From Holophagaceae bacterium (GTDB lineage Bacteria; Acidobacteriota; Holophagae; Holophagales; Holophagaceae), in NCBI GenBank assembly GCA_003158505.1, contig PMJK01000170.1:13977-32696 (forward strand): DNA of 18,720 nucleotides, in the 5' to 3' direction. Shown here one piece after another: positions 1 through 8,600 of the stretch (position 1 is the first letter of the stretch; every line of letters starts with the position of its first letter). Under the pieces are notes generated by a model. That model searched no databases. It had not been told where the DNA came from and saw only the letters and a list, made by a program, of their open reading frames with translations. Made by a program: the position numbers and the translations under genes.

Positions 1-336
1 GGCTACAGCCCGACCCTCCCCTTGGGCTTTTTCAATCCCCAGGATTACCGTTGGGACGGCGTCTTCGGCAGCGCTGCGTGGCGACAGGGACGTATTTTAG
101 AGATCAGTCTTTCAACCCAGGCGGGCATTCAGACCGTGGACAGCGGTTCGGGCCAGTTCAGCTGGTCCTATCGGTGCGGGATCACCTGGAGCCCTAGTTC
201 ATGGCCGTTGGACCTCTCGGCTTGGTGGAGCCAGAATTTCGCTGGGCTTCCCGTGACCACCCCCGTAGATCCCAGCGCCTACAGGGAACACACCCTCGGT
301 GTTTCTCTCAAGATCCGCGGAAATGGCTGGATCTAG
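1..336 (+). CDS. C-terminal part of an outer-membrane beta-barrel-like protein (5' end outside window)
   Basis: The reading frame is open from base 1 and stops at 334-336, so only the last 111 residues are present. The fragment has alternating polar and aromatic residues and a GFFNPQDY motif. This resembles the final barrel segments of YaiO- and BcsC/PgaA-type exporters, where a 'FxPxxY' stretch starts a run of amphipathic strands. In those families the barrel follows TPR repeats and lets polysaccharide cross the outer membrane; TPRs would lie upstream of the window. The response regulator begins 24 bases downstream, and a membrane glycosyltransferase follows two genes later, which fits an exopolysaccharide export role. 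The family assignment rests on a short fragment and on context; another outer-membrane barrel family is possible. Confidence 0.5.
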   Translation, partial: GYSPTLPLGFFNPQDYRWDGVFGSAAWRQGRILEISLSTQAGIQTVDSGSGQFSWSYRCGITWSPSSWPLDLSAWWSQNFAGLPVTTPVDPSAYREHTLGVSLKIRGNGWI

Positions 337-360
337 TGAAACCCTTGCTAGACTTGAATT

Positions 361-765
361 ATGAGTCGAATTTGGCCCGAAAACACGCAGGTGCTGGTGG
401 TTGAAGACGATGCCGCCACCGCCCGGATCATCCAGGCGCGCCTGGAGATGGAGGGGCTGAAAGTCTTTGTGGCCTGGAACGGCGTCGAGGGTCTGGAAAT
501 CCTGCACCAGCAAGAGATCGACCTCATCACCACGGACCTCATGATGCCGGCCATGAACGGATTCCGGTTGGTCCAGGAGATCCGGGATCTGCCGCCTCCC
601 AAGGGGCGGGTTCCCATCCTGCTCATTTCAAGCAACCAGAATGAACAAGACATGGTGCGCTGCCTGGCTGCTGGAGCAGATGACTACATCACCAAGCCCA
701 TCTCGGCCCAGGTGCTGATGGAACGCCTTTGGCGCATGCTTCAGCGCGCCTCCGCCGCAGGCTGA
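361..765 (+). CDS. Single-domain response regulator (REC/CheY-like)
   Basis: This 134-residue protein is one receiver domain with no output domain. The phosphorylation pocket is complete: acidic E15-D16-D17, phospho-acceptor D59 in TTDLMMP, switch residue S90 in LLISS, and K112 in the TKP motif. It should be phosphorylated by a histidine kinase and act through protein contacts rather than by binding DNA. No kinase gene is in the window. It lies between the outer-membrane protein and the HEAT-repeat gene, with nine bases before the next start, so it is probably in the same operon and may control activity of the polysaccharide machinery. The ribosome binding site is weak. Family call is secure; its target is inferred from position. 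Confidence 0.92.
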   Translation: MSRIWPENTQVLVVEDDAATARIIQARLEMEGLKVFVAWNGVEGLEILHQQEIDLITTDLMMPAMNGFRLVQEIRDLPPPKGRVPILLISSNQNEQDMVRCLAAGADDYITKPISAQVLMERLWRMLQRASAAG

Positions 766-774
766 GACCCCCCC

Positions 775-1857
775 ATGCATCTGCCCGCGGATCTGGTGTT
801 CAGAATCCTGATCGGGGGGACGTTGGCCCTGGGCTTGTTGCTCACCTGCCTGGTACTCATGGGCGCAGTAATCCAGTACCGATGTGACAAGCAAAACCGC
901 CACCGCATTGCCCTGTACCAGGTCTGGGAAAAGGACCTGGCCGCATTCCTCTTCAACGCCTCAGGTACCGCCCGCCCGTTCCCTGAGATTGCAGTAGGTG
1001 ACCAGTTCATCTTCGAGAAATTCCTGGCCCGGTATTACGCCACCCTGGCGGGCCAGGAGGCGGAGGCCCTGCGGGAACTCTACCTGGGACTCGGAGTCGT
1101 GCACGACAGCCTTCCGGGGCGGCTCAAGCATCGAAAAGCCAACGTCCGGGCGCAGGCGGCACAAGAGGTTCGCATTTTCCATCTGGATGATCAGTTGGAG
1201 GCTGTCCTCCCCCTCCTGAATGACCCGGTTCCCTACGTCACGCACCTGGCCGCCCAGGCGCTCACCAGGAGCGGCAACCTCCGCTATGCGCAGCCGGTGC
1301 TCGACTGGGTCCTGCGTGAGGAGCAATACCAGCGCGAGCGCCTGCTGCGGGTGCTGGAGGGATTCGGACCGGAGCTGCTGCCCTGGATGAAGGTCCATCT
1401 GGTGTCCCCCAACCAGTACCCGGAACCCTGGATCCTTTACGTGATGCTGGTGGGAGCCCACCGGCATTCGGAGTCCCAACCCCGCCTGCTCTGGCTTCTG
1501 GAGGTCCCCCACCTGAATCTCCGGGTCTCCGTGTTGAAGGCGCTCATCGTGCTCGCGGATCCGACGGTCTACCCCCGAGTGCTCCCCTTCGCCTCCAGCC
1601 CAGCCTGGGAGATCCGTGCCCAGGCGGCCCGGGCTCTGGGTGTGCTCGGAGGCCCTTCCGCCATCCCGAAGCTGTTGTCACTGATGGCCGACCAGGTGTA
1701 TGAAGTCCGCCGTAACGCCGCCCAGGGGTTGGCAGATCTTGGACACGCGGGGATCTCCGCGCTGACCTGGGTGGCCGGGGATGCCGCGGCCGATCGGTTC
1801 GCCCGGGACATCGCCCGGGAGCGCCTTGAATGGGCCGATGAGCGGGGGCATCAGTGA
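775..1857 (+). CDS. Membrane-anchored HEAT-repeat protein
   Basis: This 360-residue protein starts with one hydrophobic segment at about residues 9-33, followed by a basic/polar stretch (CDKQNRHR), which suggests an N-terminal anchor with the rest in the cytoplasm. The rest is helical with HEAT-type repeats, clearest near residues 119-135, 150-167, 246-262, 275-293 and 306-323; an example is WEIRAQAARALGVLGG. HEAT repeats form a scaffold for protein binding, and no catalytic motif is visible. Its stop codon overlaps the GTG start of the glycosyltransferase (GTGA), which implies translational coupling and a shared complex. A reasonable inference is that it links the receiver protein to the synthase. 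The exact partner cannot be read from sequence. Confidence 0.8.
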   Translation: MHLPADLVFRILIGGTLALGLLLTCLVLMGAVIQYRCDKQNRHRIALYQVWEKDLAAFLFNASGTARPFPEIAVGDQFIFEKFLARYYATLAGQEAEALRELYLGLGVVHDSLPGRLKHRKANVRAQAAQEVRIFHLDDQLEAVLPLLNDPVPYVTHLAAQALTRSGNLRYAQPVLDWVLREEQYQRERLLRVLEGFGPELLPWMKVHLVSPNQYPEPWILYVMLVGAHRHSESQPRLLWLLEVPHLNLRVSVLKALIVLADPTVYPRVLPFASSPAWEIRAQAARALGVLGGPSAIPKLLSLMADQVYEVRRNAAQGLADLGHAGISALTWVAGDAAADRFARDIARERLEWADERGHQ

Positions 1858-3281
1858 ACTTCGGCGGCTTCGTCTCTGTCTTTTTTGAATGGGGGATCCT
1901 GGCCTACTTCCTGGCCCTTCACCTCACCCATCTGTCCCTGATCCTTCGCGCCTTCTTCTCGATCCGGGAGTACCTGTACGAGGTGGATACCGATCGCCTC
2001 GATTCCGCCTTCGAGACCAGCCACTACAAGCCCATGACCCTCATCTGCCCGGTCTACAACGAAGAAGCGGGCGTGGTGCACAGCGTGAACAGCCTCATCA
2101 GCCTCCGCTACCCGGAATTCCAGGTCGTGGTCGTGAACGATGGCAGCAAGGACGCCACCCTGGAAAAGCTCATCGAGGCGTTCCGGCTCAGGCCCAGCCA
2201 ACGGGTGCTCCGCCAGCTCCTGCCCACCAAAGAAGTGCGAGACATCTACGAGAGTGCCTACGTACCGAACCTTGTCGTGGTGGACAAGGCCAACGGGGGC
2301 AAGGCCGACGCCCTCAACTGCGGGATCAACCTCGCCCGCTACCCGCTGGTCTGCTGCATGGACGGCGACAGCCTGCTGGAGAACGATTCACTCCTGCGCA
2401 TCGCCCGGCCCTTTCTCGACCGCCCCGACCTCGTGGCCTCTGGCGGCGTCATACGCCCGCTCAACGGATGCCGGGTCACGGCCATGGGCATCCGGGGCAT
2501 CCACCTGCCGGACTCCTGGCTGGCCCGATTCCAGGTAGTGGAGTACCTGCGGGCCTTCCTCTTCGGTCGGGTGGGTCTCGCCTCGCTGGACACCATGTTC
2601 ATCGTGAGCGGCGCTTTCGGTGTGTTCCGTAAGGATCTCATCGTCGAGGCGGGTGGGTTCGAGACCGCCACCATCGGCGAAGACTTCGAACTCGTCGTGC
2701 GCTTGCACCGCCATCTCCGCGAGGCGAAGCGCCCCTACCACATCACGCTCGTACCGGATCCGGTCTGCTGGACCGAAGTCCCCGAAAACCTCGGAGTGCT
2801 GGGGCGGCAGCGGAATCGCTGGCAGCGTGGCCTGCTGGAGACCCTCTGGAAGCACCGCCGCATGTGGTTCAACCCGAAGTACGGGCGCGTGGGGCTCTTC
2901 TCCATGCCCTACTTCATCTTCTTCGAGGCTCTTTCGCCGCTGATCGAGGTGACAGGCTACGTGGTCTTTGTGTGGTACCTGTGGCACCACTCCATCAACA
3001 GCACCTTCGCCATTCTCTTCATCAATGTGGCTCTCCTGCTCGGGGTGCTGAACTCCGTGGTGTCCGTGGTGCTTCAGGAGATCAGCGGCCACCGGTACCA
3101 GGGGTTCAAAGCCTGGTCGCTCCTGCTCGTCGCCGCCGTGGCTGAGAACTTCGGCTATCGCCAGATGACCGTATGGTGGCGGCTGAGAGGCACCATCGAC
3201 TGGCTCCTGGGCAAGGAAGACTGGGGCCACATGGAACGAAAAGGCATCGGGCCCACACTGCCTCCGAAGCCAGTGGCTTGA
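1854..3281 (+). CDS. Processive family 2 glycosyltransferase (PgaC/BcsA-like), membrane-bound
   Basis: This 475-residue protein has a membrane segment near residues 12-33, a cytoplasmic GT-A domain and several membrane segments after about residue 347. All hallmark GT2 synthase motifs are present: VNDGSKD (D96) for the nucleotide, DGD at 170-172 for metal binding, the GED triad with catalytic base D277, and QRNRW at 319-323, which marks processive synthases such as cellulose, hyaluronan and poly-GlcNAc synthases. It should polymerise a sugar from a UDP-sugar at the inner membrane and extrude the chain. The GTG start at 1854 overlaps the previous stop, with a G-rich ribosome site just upstream. 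No PilZ domain, deacetylase or PgaD partner is visible here. The product sugar is unknown. Confidence 0.9.
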   Translation: MNFGGFVSVFFEWGILAYFLALHLTHLSLILRAFFSIREYLYEVDTDRLDSAFETSHYKPMTLICPVYNEEAGVVHSVNSLISLRYPEFQVVVVNDGSKDATLEKLIEAFRLRPSQRVLRQLLPTKEVRDIYESAYVPNLVVVDKANGGKADALNCGINLARYPLVCCMDGDSLLENDSLLRIARPFLDRPDLVASGGVIRPLNGCRVTAMGIRGIHLPDSWLARFQVVEYLRAFLFGRVGLASLDTMFIVSGAFGVFRKDLIVEAGGFETATIGEDFELVVRLHRHLREAKRPYHITLVPDPVCWTEVPENLGVLGRQRNRWQRGLLETLWKHRRMWFNPKYGRVGLFSMPYFIFFEALSPLIEVTGYVVFVWYLWHHSINSTFAILFINVALLLGVLNSVVSVVLQEISGHRYQGFKAWSLLLVAAVAENFGYRQMTVWWRLRGTIDWLLGKEDWGHMERKGIGPTLPPKPVA

Positions 3282-3306
3282 CGGACCGGGCAGCTCCATT
3301 CATTCT
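3278..3306 (+). promoter_or_regulatory. Possible promoter for the first methionine unit
   Basis: TTGACG at 3278-3283 overlaps the glycosyltransferase stop codon. After 17 bases comes CATTCT at 3301-3306, a weak -10 match. It lies about 20 bases upstream of the SAM-I aptamer, where a promoter is required if the aptamer controls its own unit. Only the -35-like box is convincing. Confidence 0.25.
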
Positions 3307-3323
3307 TAATGCTCGATCTTTGG

Positions 3324-3451
3324 CAGTCCAAGAGCGCTATCCAGAAAGGTGGAGGGAAAGGCCCTGTGAAACCTTGGCAACCTGCGAATGCAAGGTGCCA
3401 ATTCCTGCCCTTGGCTCATCCGAGGGGAAGATACCGAACCGTCACAGACTG
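3324..3451 (+). promoter_or_regulatory. SAM-I (S-box) riboswitch, copy 1
   Basis: The conserved S-box core is plain: AGAAAGGTGGAGGGA at 3343-3357, GGCCC followed by TGTGAAACC, the GGCAACC of the P3 arm, and GGTGCCAATTCC. P4 is a seven-pair hairpin with CTCAT loop (about 3408-3426). P1 pairs TATC 3338-3341 with GATA 3430-3433, and an outer pairing CAGTC 3324-3328 with GACTG 3447-3451 may close the element. SAM-I aptamers bind S-adenosylmethionine and switch off methionine genes. No T-tract terminator is found before the start codon at 3505, so control may be at translation. GGGAAG 3425-3430 could pair with CTTCCC 3489-3494 when P1 opens. The aptamer is certain; the output mechanism is a guess. 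Confidence 0.95.
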
Positions 3452-3504
3452 ACCCGAGCCGACCTGGATGCCGATCAACGGGCTGCTGCTTCCCGGGCGC
3501 CTCC

Positions 3505-5373
3505 ATGACCCATCCCAGCTTCCAGCAGGCCCTTGATTCGGGCGAGTGTTTCCTCTTCGACGGGAGCACAGCCACGGCCCTGTACGATCGTGGCATCACC
3601 CTCCAGCGCAGTTTCGAGGAATGCAACCTCAAGTCGCCCGATCTGCTGTTGGCCATCCATGGGGAATTCCTTGCCGCAGGCGCCCAGGTGCTCACCACCA
3701 ACACCTGGGGTGCCGGCCGGCTGAAGCTTGCGACCCGGGGCCTCGAAGGGCAAATGGACGCCATCAACCGCGAAGGCGTGGCCCTGGCGAAGCGGGCCAT
3801 CAAGCAGCAGGGCGCCCGCGCCTGGGTGGCGGGCTGCATCGGCCCCCTTGGCGTGCGCATCGAACCCTGGGGCCCCACTTCCTTCGACGAGGCCCGGGCG
3901 CTCTTCCGCGAACAGGCGACCCCGCTGATCGAAGCCGGGGCCGATTTGATCGTACTCGAGGGCTTCGAGGACCTCAACGAGATCCACCAGGCCCTCCTCG
4001 CCGTGCAGGAGCTGGCCGACCTGCCCATCGCCGCGCTCATGACCACCAACGAGGATGGCCAGGCTCTCTTCGGCGCCGAGCCAGAATGGTTCATCAAGCA
4101 GCTTGATGGCTGGGGCGCCAACCTGGTGGGCCTCATCGGTGGCAACGGGCCCGCCCCCCAGCTGCGCCTGCTCGAGCACCTGAAGGTCGTCACCACCAAA
4201 CCCATTGTGCTCCAGCCCAATCCCGGGCTGCCCCACATGGTCGATGGCCGGCTCATCTACGGCGCCAGCCCAGAGTACCTGGGCGGGTTCGCCGCCCGCG
4301 CCCTGGCGGCGGGCGCCCGGGCGGTGGGCGGCTGCAGCGGCACCACTGCCGCGCACATTCGCGCCATGCGGGGAGCCTTCAAGCAGGAGCGGGCCTTCGT
4401 GCAGGCCGGAGGTGGGTTCGAGCTCAAGCCTCACGAAGAACCCCAGCCCGAGGTGCCCTTCGCCTTCCGCAGCCGCTTCAGCCTCAAGCTGGCCCAGGGC
4501 GAGTTCACCCATACGGTGGAGCTGGTGCCCCCGAAGGGCATGGAATACGACAAGCTCGTGGCCAAGACGCGCCAGTGCCGGGCCCTGGGCGTGGACGCCA
4601 TCAACGTGCCCGACGGCCCCCGCGCCATGGCCCGCATGTCCGCCCTGGCGACGGCGCTCATCATCGAGCAGCAGGTGGGTCTGGAAACCATCCTCCACTA
4701 TGCCTGCCGGGACCGGAACCTGCTGGGCATGCAGAGCGATCTGCTGGGCGCCGCGGGCCTGGGCCTGCGCAACATTCTGGCGGTCACCGGCGATCCCCCG
4801 AAGCTGGGGCCCTACCCCCAGGCCACGGCCGTCTTCGACGTGGATGCCATCGGCCTGGTGAACATGCTCCGGCGCCTGAACACCGGCCTCGATCTCGGTG
4901 GCGCGGGCATCGGCAAACCCACCTCCTTCAGCATCGGTGTGGGTGCCAATCCGGTGGCCGAGGATCTGGAACGGGAGAAGACCCGCTTCCGCTACAAGGT
5001 GGATGCCGGGGCCCAGTGGGCCATCACCCAGCCCGTGTTCGAACCCGAGGGCCTCTTCCGCTTTCTAGACTTCACCGAAGCCCTCGACGGCAAGGGGGGA
5101 GTTCCCATCATCGCGGGCATCTGGCCCCTCAAGAGCCTGCGCAACGCCGAGTTCATGGCCAACGAGGTGCCGGGCGCCTACGTGCCACCGGCCGTCCTGG
5201 CCCGCATGGCCAAGTGGCCTGCGGCCGAGGATCAAGTCAAGGAAGGCTTGGCCATCGCCCAGGAAGTCATCGAGGCCATCCGCCCCCGCATCCGCGGACT
5301 CCAGCTCTCGGCCCCCTTCGGCCAGGTAGAGCTGGTAGCGCCCCTGCTGCCCAAGCGGGAGACGCCATGGTGA
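3505..5373 (+). CDS. Fused homocysteine S-methyltransferase-like / methylenetetrahydrofolate reductase (YitJ-like)
   Basis: The 622-residue length and domain order match the Bacillus YitJ fusion: an S-methyltransferase barrel at about 1-290 and a methylenetetrahydrofolate reductase barrel at about 320-600. The reductase half has the expected residues: E339 in VELVPPKG, TGDPP at 428-432 and AITQP with Q509. It should reduce 5,10-methylene-THF to 5-methyl-THF for MetH. The first half is odd. The zinc cysteine expected in the GxNC motif is glycine (GLIGGNGP, G212), and the usual GGCCGTT reads GGCSGTT (C277 kept, S278 substituted), so it probably cannot bind zinc normally. The ATG at 3505 was chosen because the upstream in-frame ATG lies inside the riboswitch; its ribosome site is poor. 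It overlaps the ferredoxin gene by seven bases. Confidence 0.9.
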   Translation: MTHPSFQQALDSGECFLFDGSTATALYDRGITLQRSFEECNLKSPDLLLAIHGEFLAAGAQVLTTNTWGAGRLKLATRGLEGQMDAINREGVALAKRAIKQQGARAWVAGCIGPLGVRIEPWGPTSFDEARALFREQATPLIEAGADLIVLEGFEDLNEIHQALLAVQELADLPIAALMTTNEDGQALFGAEPEWFIKQLDGWGANLVGLIGGNGPAPQLRLLEHLKVVTTKPIVLQPNPGLPHMVDGRLIYGASPEYLGGFAARALAAGARAVGGCSGTTAAHIRAMRGAFKQERAFVQAGGGFELKPHEEPQPEVPFAFRSRFSLKLAQGEFTHTVELVPPKGMEYDKLVAKTRQCRALGVDAINVPDGPRAMARMSALATALIIEQQVGLETILHYACRDRNLLGMQSDLLGAAGLGLRNILAVTGDPPKLGPYPQATAVFDVDAIGLVNMLRRLNTGLDLGGAGIGKPTSFSIGVGANPVAEDLEREKTRFRYKVDAGAQWAITQPVFEPEGLFRFLDFTEALDGKGGVPIIAGIWPLKSLRNAEFMANEVPGAYVPPAVLARMAKWPAAEDQVKEGLAIAQEVIEAIRPRIRGLQLSAPFGQVELVAPLLPKRETPW

Positions 5374-5651
5374 AGGTCCACTTCCTCCTGGAAGACCTCC
5401 TGGTGGAAGCGCCCGCCGGGACCTCGCTGCAGCGCATCGCAGACGCCGCCGGTGCCGACATCACCTTCGGGTGCCGCACGGGCTCCTGTGGCACCTGCCG
5501 TGTACGCATCGCCGAAGGGCTGGCCCATTGCAACGAGCCAGGGCCAGAGGAACGGGATTTCCTGAAGAGCCTCGATGCTCCACCTGACCAGCGCCTCGCC
5601 TGCCAGGTGACCGTCCAGGGTGATCTGGCCATCGAGTATTTGGGACTTTGA
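5367..5651 (+). CDS. [2Fe-2S] plant-type ferredoxin
   Basis: This 94-residue protein has a plant-type iron-sulfur motif: C36-x4-C41-x2-C44 in FGCRTGSCGTC and a fourth ligand C79 in RLACQ. It is a single beta-grasp ferredoxin domain without extensions, so it carries single electrons in the cytoplasm. Its start overlaps the end of the fused reductase gene by seven bases, with GGGAG at 5357-5361 as ribosome site, and its stop is one base from the metH start. Such tight packing implies translational coupling with both. The inferred job is to donate electrons either to reactivation of oxidised MetH cobalamin or to the methylenetetrahydrofolate reductase. No ferredoxin reductase gene is nearby. Family call is firm; partner is inferred. 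Confidence 0.92.
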   Translation: MVKVHFLLEDLLVEAPAGTSLQRIADAAGADITFGCRTGSCGTCRVRIAEGLAHCNEPGPEERDFLKSLDAPPDQRLACQVTVQGDLAIEYLGL

Positions 5652-5652
5652 C

Positions 5653-8600
5653 ATGACGACCCTCGACACGCTCCTCCGTGAGAAAGTACTGCTCCTGGAT
5701 GGCGGCATGGGGACGCAGATCTTCGCGCGGAAGCCCACCATGGAGGATTACGGTGGCGCGGCCCTGGAAGGCTGCGTGGACCTGCTGACGGAACGTCGAC
5801 CCCATTGGATCCGCGAGATCCACGAGAGCTACTTCCGGGCCGGCGCCGATGCGGTGGAGACCAATACCTTCGGCGCGAACCCCCTGGTTCTGGGCGATTT
5901 CGGGCTGTCGGCCAAGGCCTATGACCTCAACGTCCAGGCCGCTTCCATGGCCAAAGAGGTGGCCCGCAGCTTCGACCGGCCCCGCTTCGTCATCGGATCC
6001 GTGGGCCCTGGCACCAAGCTCATCACCCTGGGTCACGTGAGCTACGCCGACCTGCTGGCTTCCTACCGCGTGCAGATGGACGGCCTGCTGGAAGGCGGCG
6101 CCGATGCCATCCTCATCGAGACCTGCCAGGACCTGGGTCAGATCAAGGTCGCGGTGCGGGCGGCCCGCGAGGCCATGGCCACCAAGCGGTGCAGAATTCC
6201 CATCTGGGTACAAGCCACTGTGGAGACCACCGGCACCTTGCTGGTGGGCTCGGACATCTCCGCCGTGCTCACCAGCGTGGAGCCCCTGGGCATCGACGTG
6301 CTGGGCCTCAACTGCGGCACGGGCCCCGATGAGATGCACGCGCACTTGCAGACCTTGTCGGAAACCAGCCCCTTCCGCATCAGCTGCCTGCCCAATGCGG
6401 GCCTGCCGGAGAACCGAGACGGACAGGTGGTCTACCCCCTGGCGCCGGAGCCCTTCGTGCAGAAAGTGCTGCACGCCGCCTCGGAATTCGGCATCGCCAT
6501 CCTGGGCGGCTGCTGCGGCACCACGCCGGACCACATCCGGGCCCTGGTTCCAGGAGTGGAGAAGCTGAATCCGCCCAAGCGGACTCCCAAGCTCGAACGC
6601 AGCGCCGCCAGCCTCTACCAGAGCGTGGCCCTGAAGCAGGAGCCAGCCCCTCTCATCGTGGGCGAGCGCACCAACGCCAACGGCTCGAAGAAATTCCGGG
6701 ATCTGCTGGCCGCCGAGGACTGGGACGGCATGATCGCTCTGGCCAAGGAACAGCAGCGGGAGGGCGCCCACCTGCTGGATCTCTGCGTGGCCTACGTGGG
6801 CCGGGACGAGGTGCGGGACGCGGACGAACTGCTGAATCGCCTCATCACCCAGATCACCCTGCCCCTGATGATCGACAGCACGGAGTTCCCGGTCATCGAG
6901 CGGGCTCTCCAGCGCTCCCCCGGCAAATGCGTGATCAACTCCATCAACTTCGAGGATGGCGAGGCCAAGGCCCAGGCCATCTTGGAATTGTGCAAGACCT
7001 ACGGCGCCGCCGTGGTGGCTCTCACCATTGACGAGCGGGGCATGGCCAAGACCCGGGAGCAGAAGCTGGAGGTGGCCAGGCGCCTCCATGCCCTGGCCGT
7101 GGGCGAGTATGGCCTGAACCCCGGCGACCTCATCATCGATCCCCTCACCTTCACCCTGGGCAGCGGCGACGAGGAGTTCCGGGGATCGGCCATCGAGACC
7201 CTGGAGGCCCTGAGACTCATCAAGGCCGAGCTGCCGGGCGTGATGACCATCCTCGGCGTGAGCAACGTGAGTTTCGGCCTCAACCCCGCCAGCCGCCACG
7301 TCCTCAATGCGCTGATGCTCTACCACGGCGTGAAGCACGGCCTGGACATGGCCATCTTCAACGCCTCGAAGGTGATCCCCGTGGCCAAGATCGATCCCGA
7401 GGACCGGCGCATCGTGGAGGACTTGCTCTTCGACCGGCGCAGCGAGGGCTACGATCCCCTCAAGGCCCTCATGGCCCGCTTCAGCAGCCGCAAGGCAGCC
7501 GTGGCGGACGATCACCGCGCCGACCTGCCCGTAATGGAGCGTCTCCACCGGGGGATCCTGGACGGGGAGAAGCAGGCCATTCTCGCCGATGTGGACGAGG
7601 CACTGAAGGACCATGACCCACTGAAACTCATCAACGAAGTGCTGCTGGGCGCCATGAAGGTGGTGGGCGAGCGCTTCGGTTCAGGCGAGATGCAGTTGCC
7701 CTTCGTGCTGGAGAGCGCCGAGGCCATGAAGGCCGCCATCAAGCGCATCGAGCCGCATCTGCCCAGAGAATCGAACTACCAGAAGGGCCGCATACTTCTG
7801 GCCACCGTGAAGGGGGATGTCCACGACATCGGCAAGAACCTGGTGGACATCATCCTCAGCAACAACGGCTTCGAAGTGAAGAACCTGGGCATCAAGCAGC
7901 CCATCGAGGCCATCCTCAAGGAGCTGGAGGCCTGGCCCGCGGATGCTATCGGGCTGTCGGGCCTGCTGGTGAAGTCCACGGTGATCATGAAGGAGAACCT
8001 GCACTTCATGGAGGAGCTGGGCCACAAGGTGCCCGTGATCCTCGGGGGCGCGGCCCTCACCCGGGACTATGTGGAAGGCGACTGCCGGCGGACCTACTCG
8101 GGTTCCGTCTTCTACGCCGAGGACGCCTTCGAGGGACTGAGGCATATGCAGGCGTTGGTCTCTGGCGAAACGGACGTTCCGGCGGCTGCTCCAGCCGCGG
8201 ACGCGGCTGGAGAGATAAAAATCCTCCGGCGGGGGAGCGCAGCGGTGCCGCTGACAGCGCACGGCCAGAGCAGTTGGGTTCGGCACGACGCGCCCCCACC
8301 TCAGCCACCCTTCTGGGGTGTACGCGAGCTGACGGACGCACCGGTGGATCTGTTCGACCACTTGGACGCGTTTGCCCTCATCCGCAACCGCTGGGGTTTC
8401 AGCCAGGGCAGCCAGAGCGACGAGGCCTTCACCGCCATCCTCCGCGACAAGGCCGTGCCCCAGTTGGTCCGCTGGAAGGAACGACTCGCGACCGATCCGC
8501 TCTTCCAGCCCAGGGCCCGCTATGGCTACTTCCCCGTGCGCGCCGAAGGGGATGCGCTGCGCGTGCTCGATCCAGCGGATCCGACCCGCAGCCTCGCCGT

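Noticed and set aside
2388..3299. 303-codon minus-strand frame opposite the glycosyltransferase
   Set aside because: Antisense to all catalytic GT2 motifs, with His/Glu-rich low-complexity translation.
3388..3504. Upstream ATG extending the fused methyltransferase/reductase gene
   Set aside because: The ATG is inside the SAM-I aptamer and the extra 39 residues resemble no family N-terminus.
5461..7614. 717-codon open frame on the minus strand opposite metH
   Set aside because: It is a shadow of GC-rich codon bias: low-complexity His/Gly/Ala-rich translation, no ribosome site and no domain, while the plus strand encodes a complete MetH.
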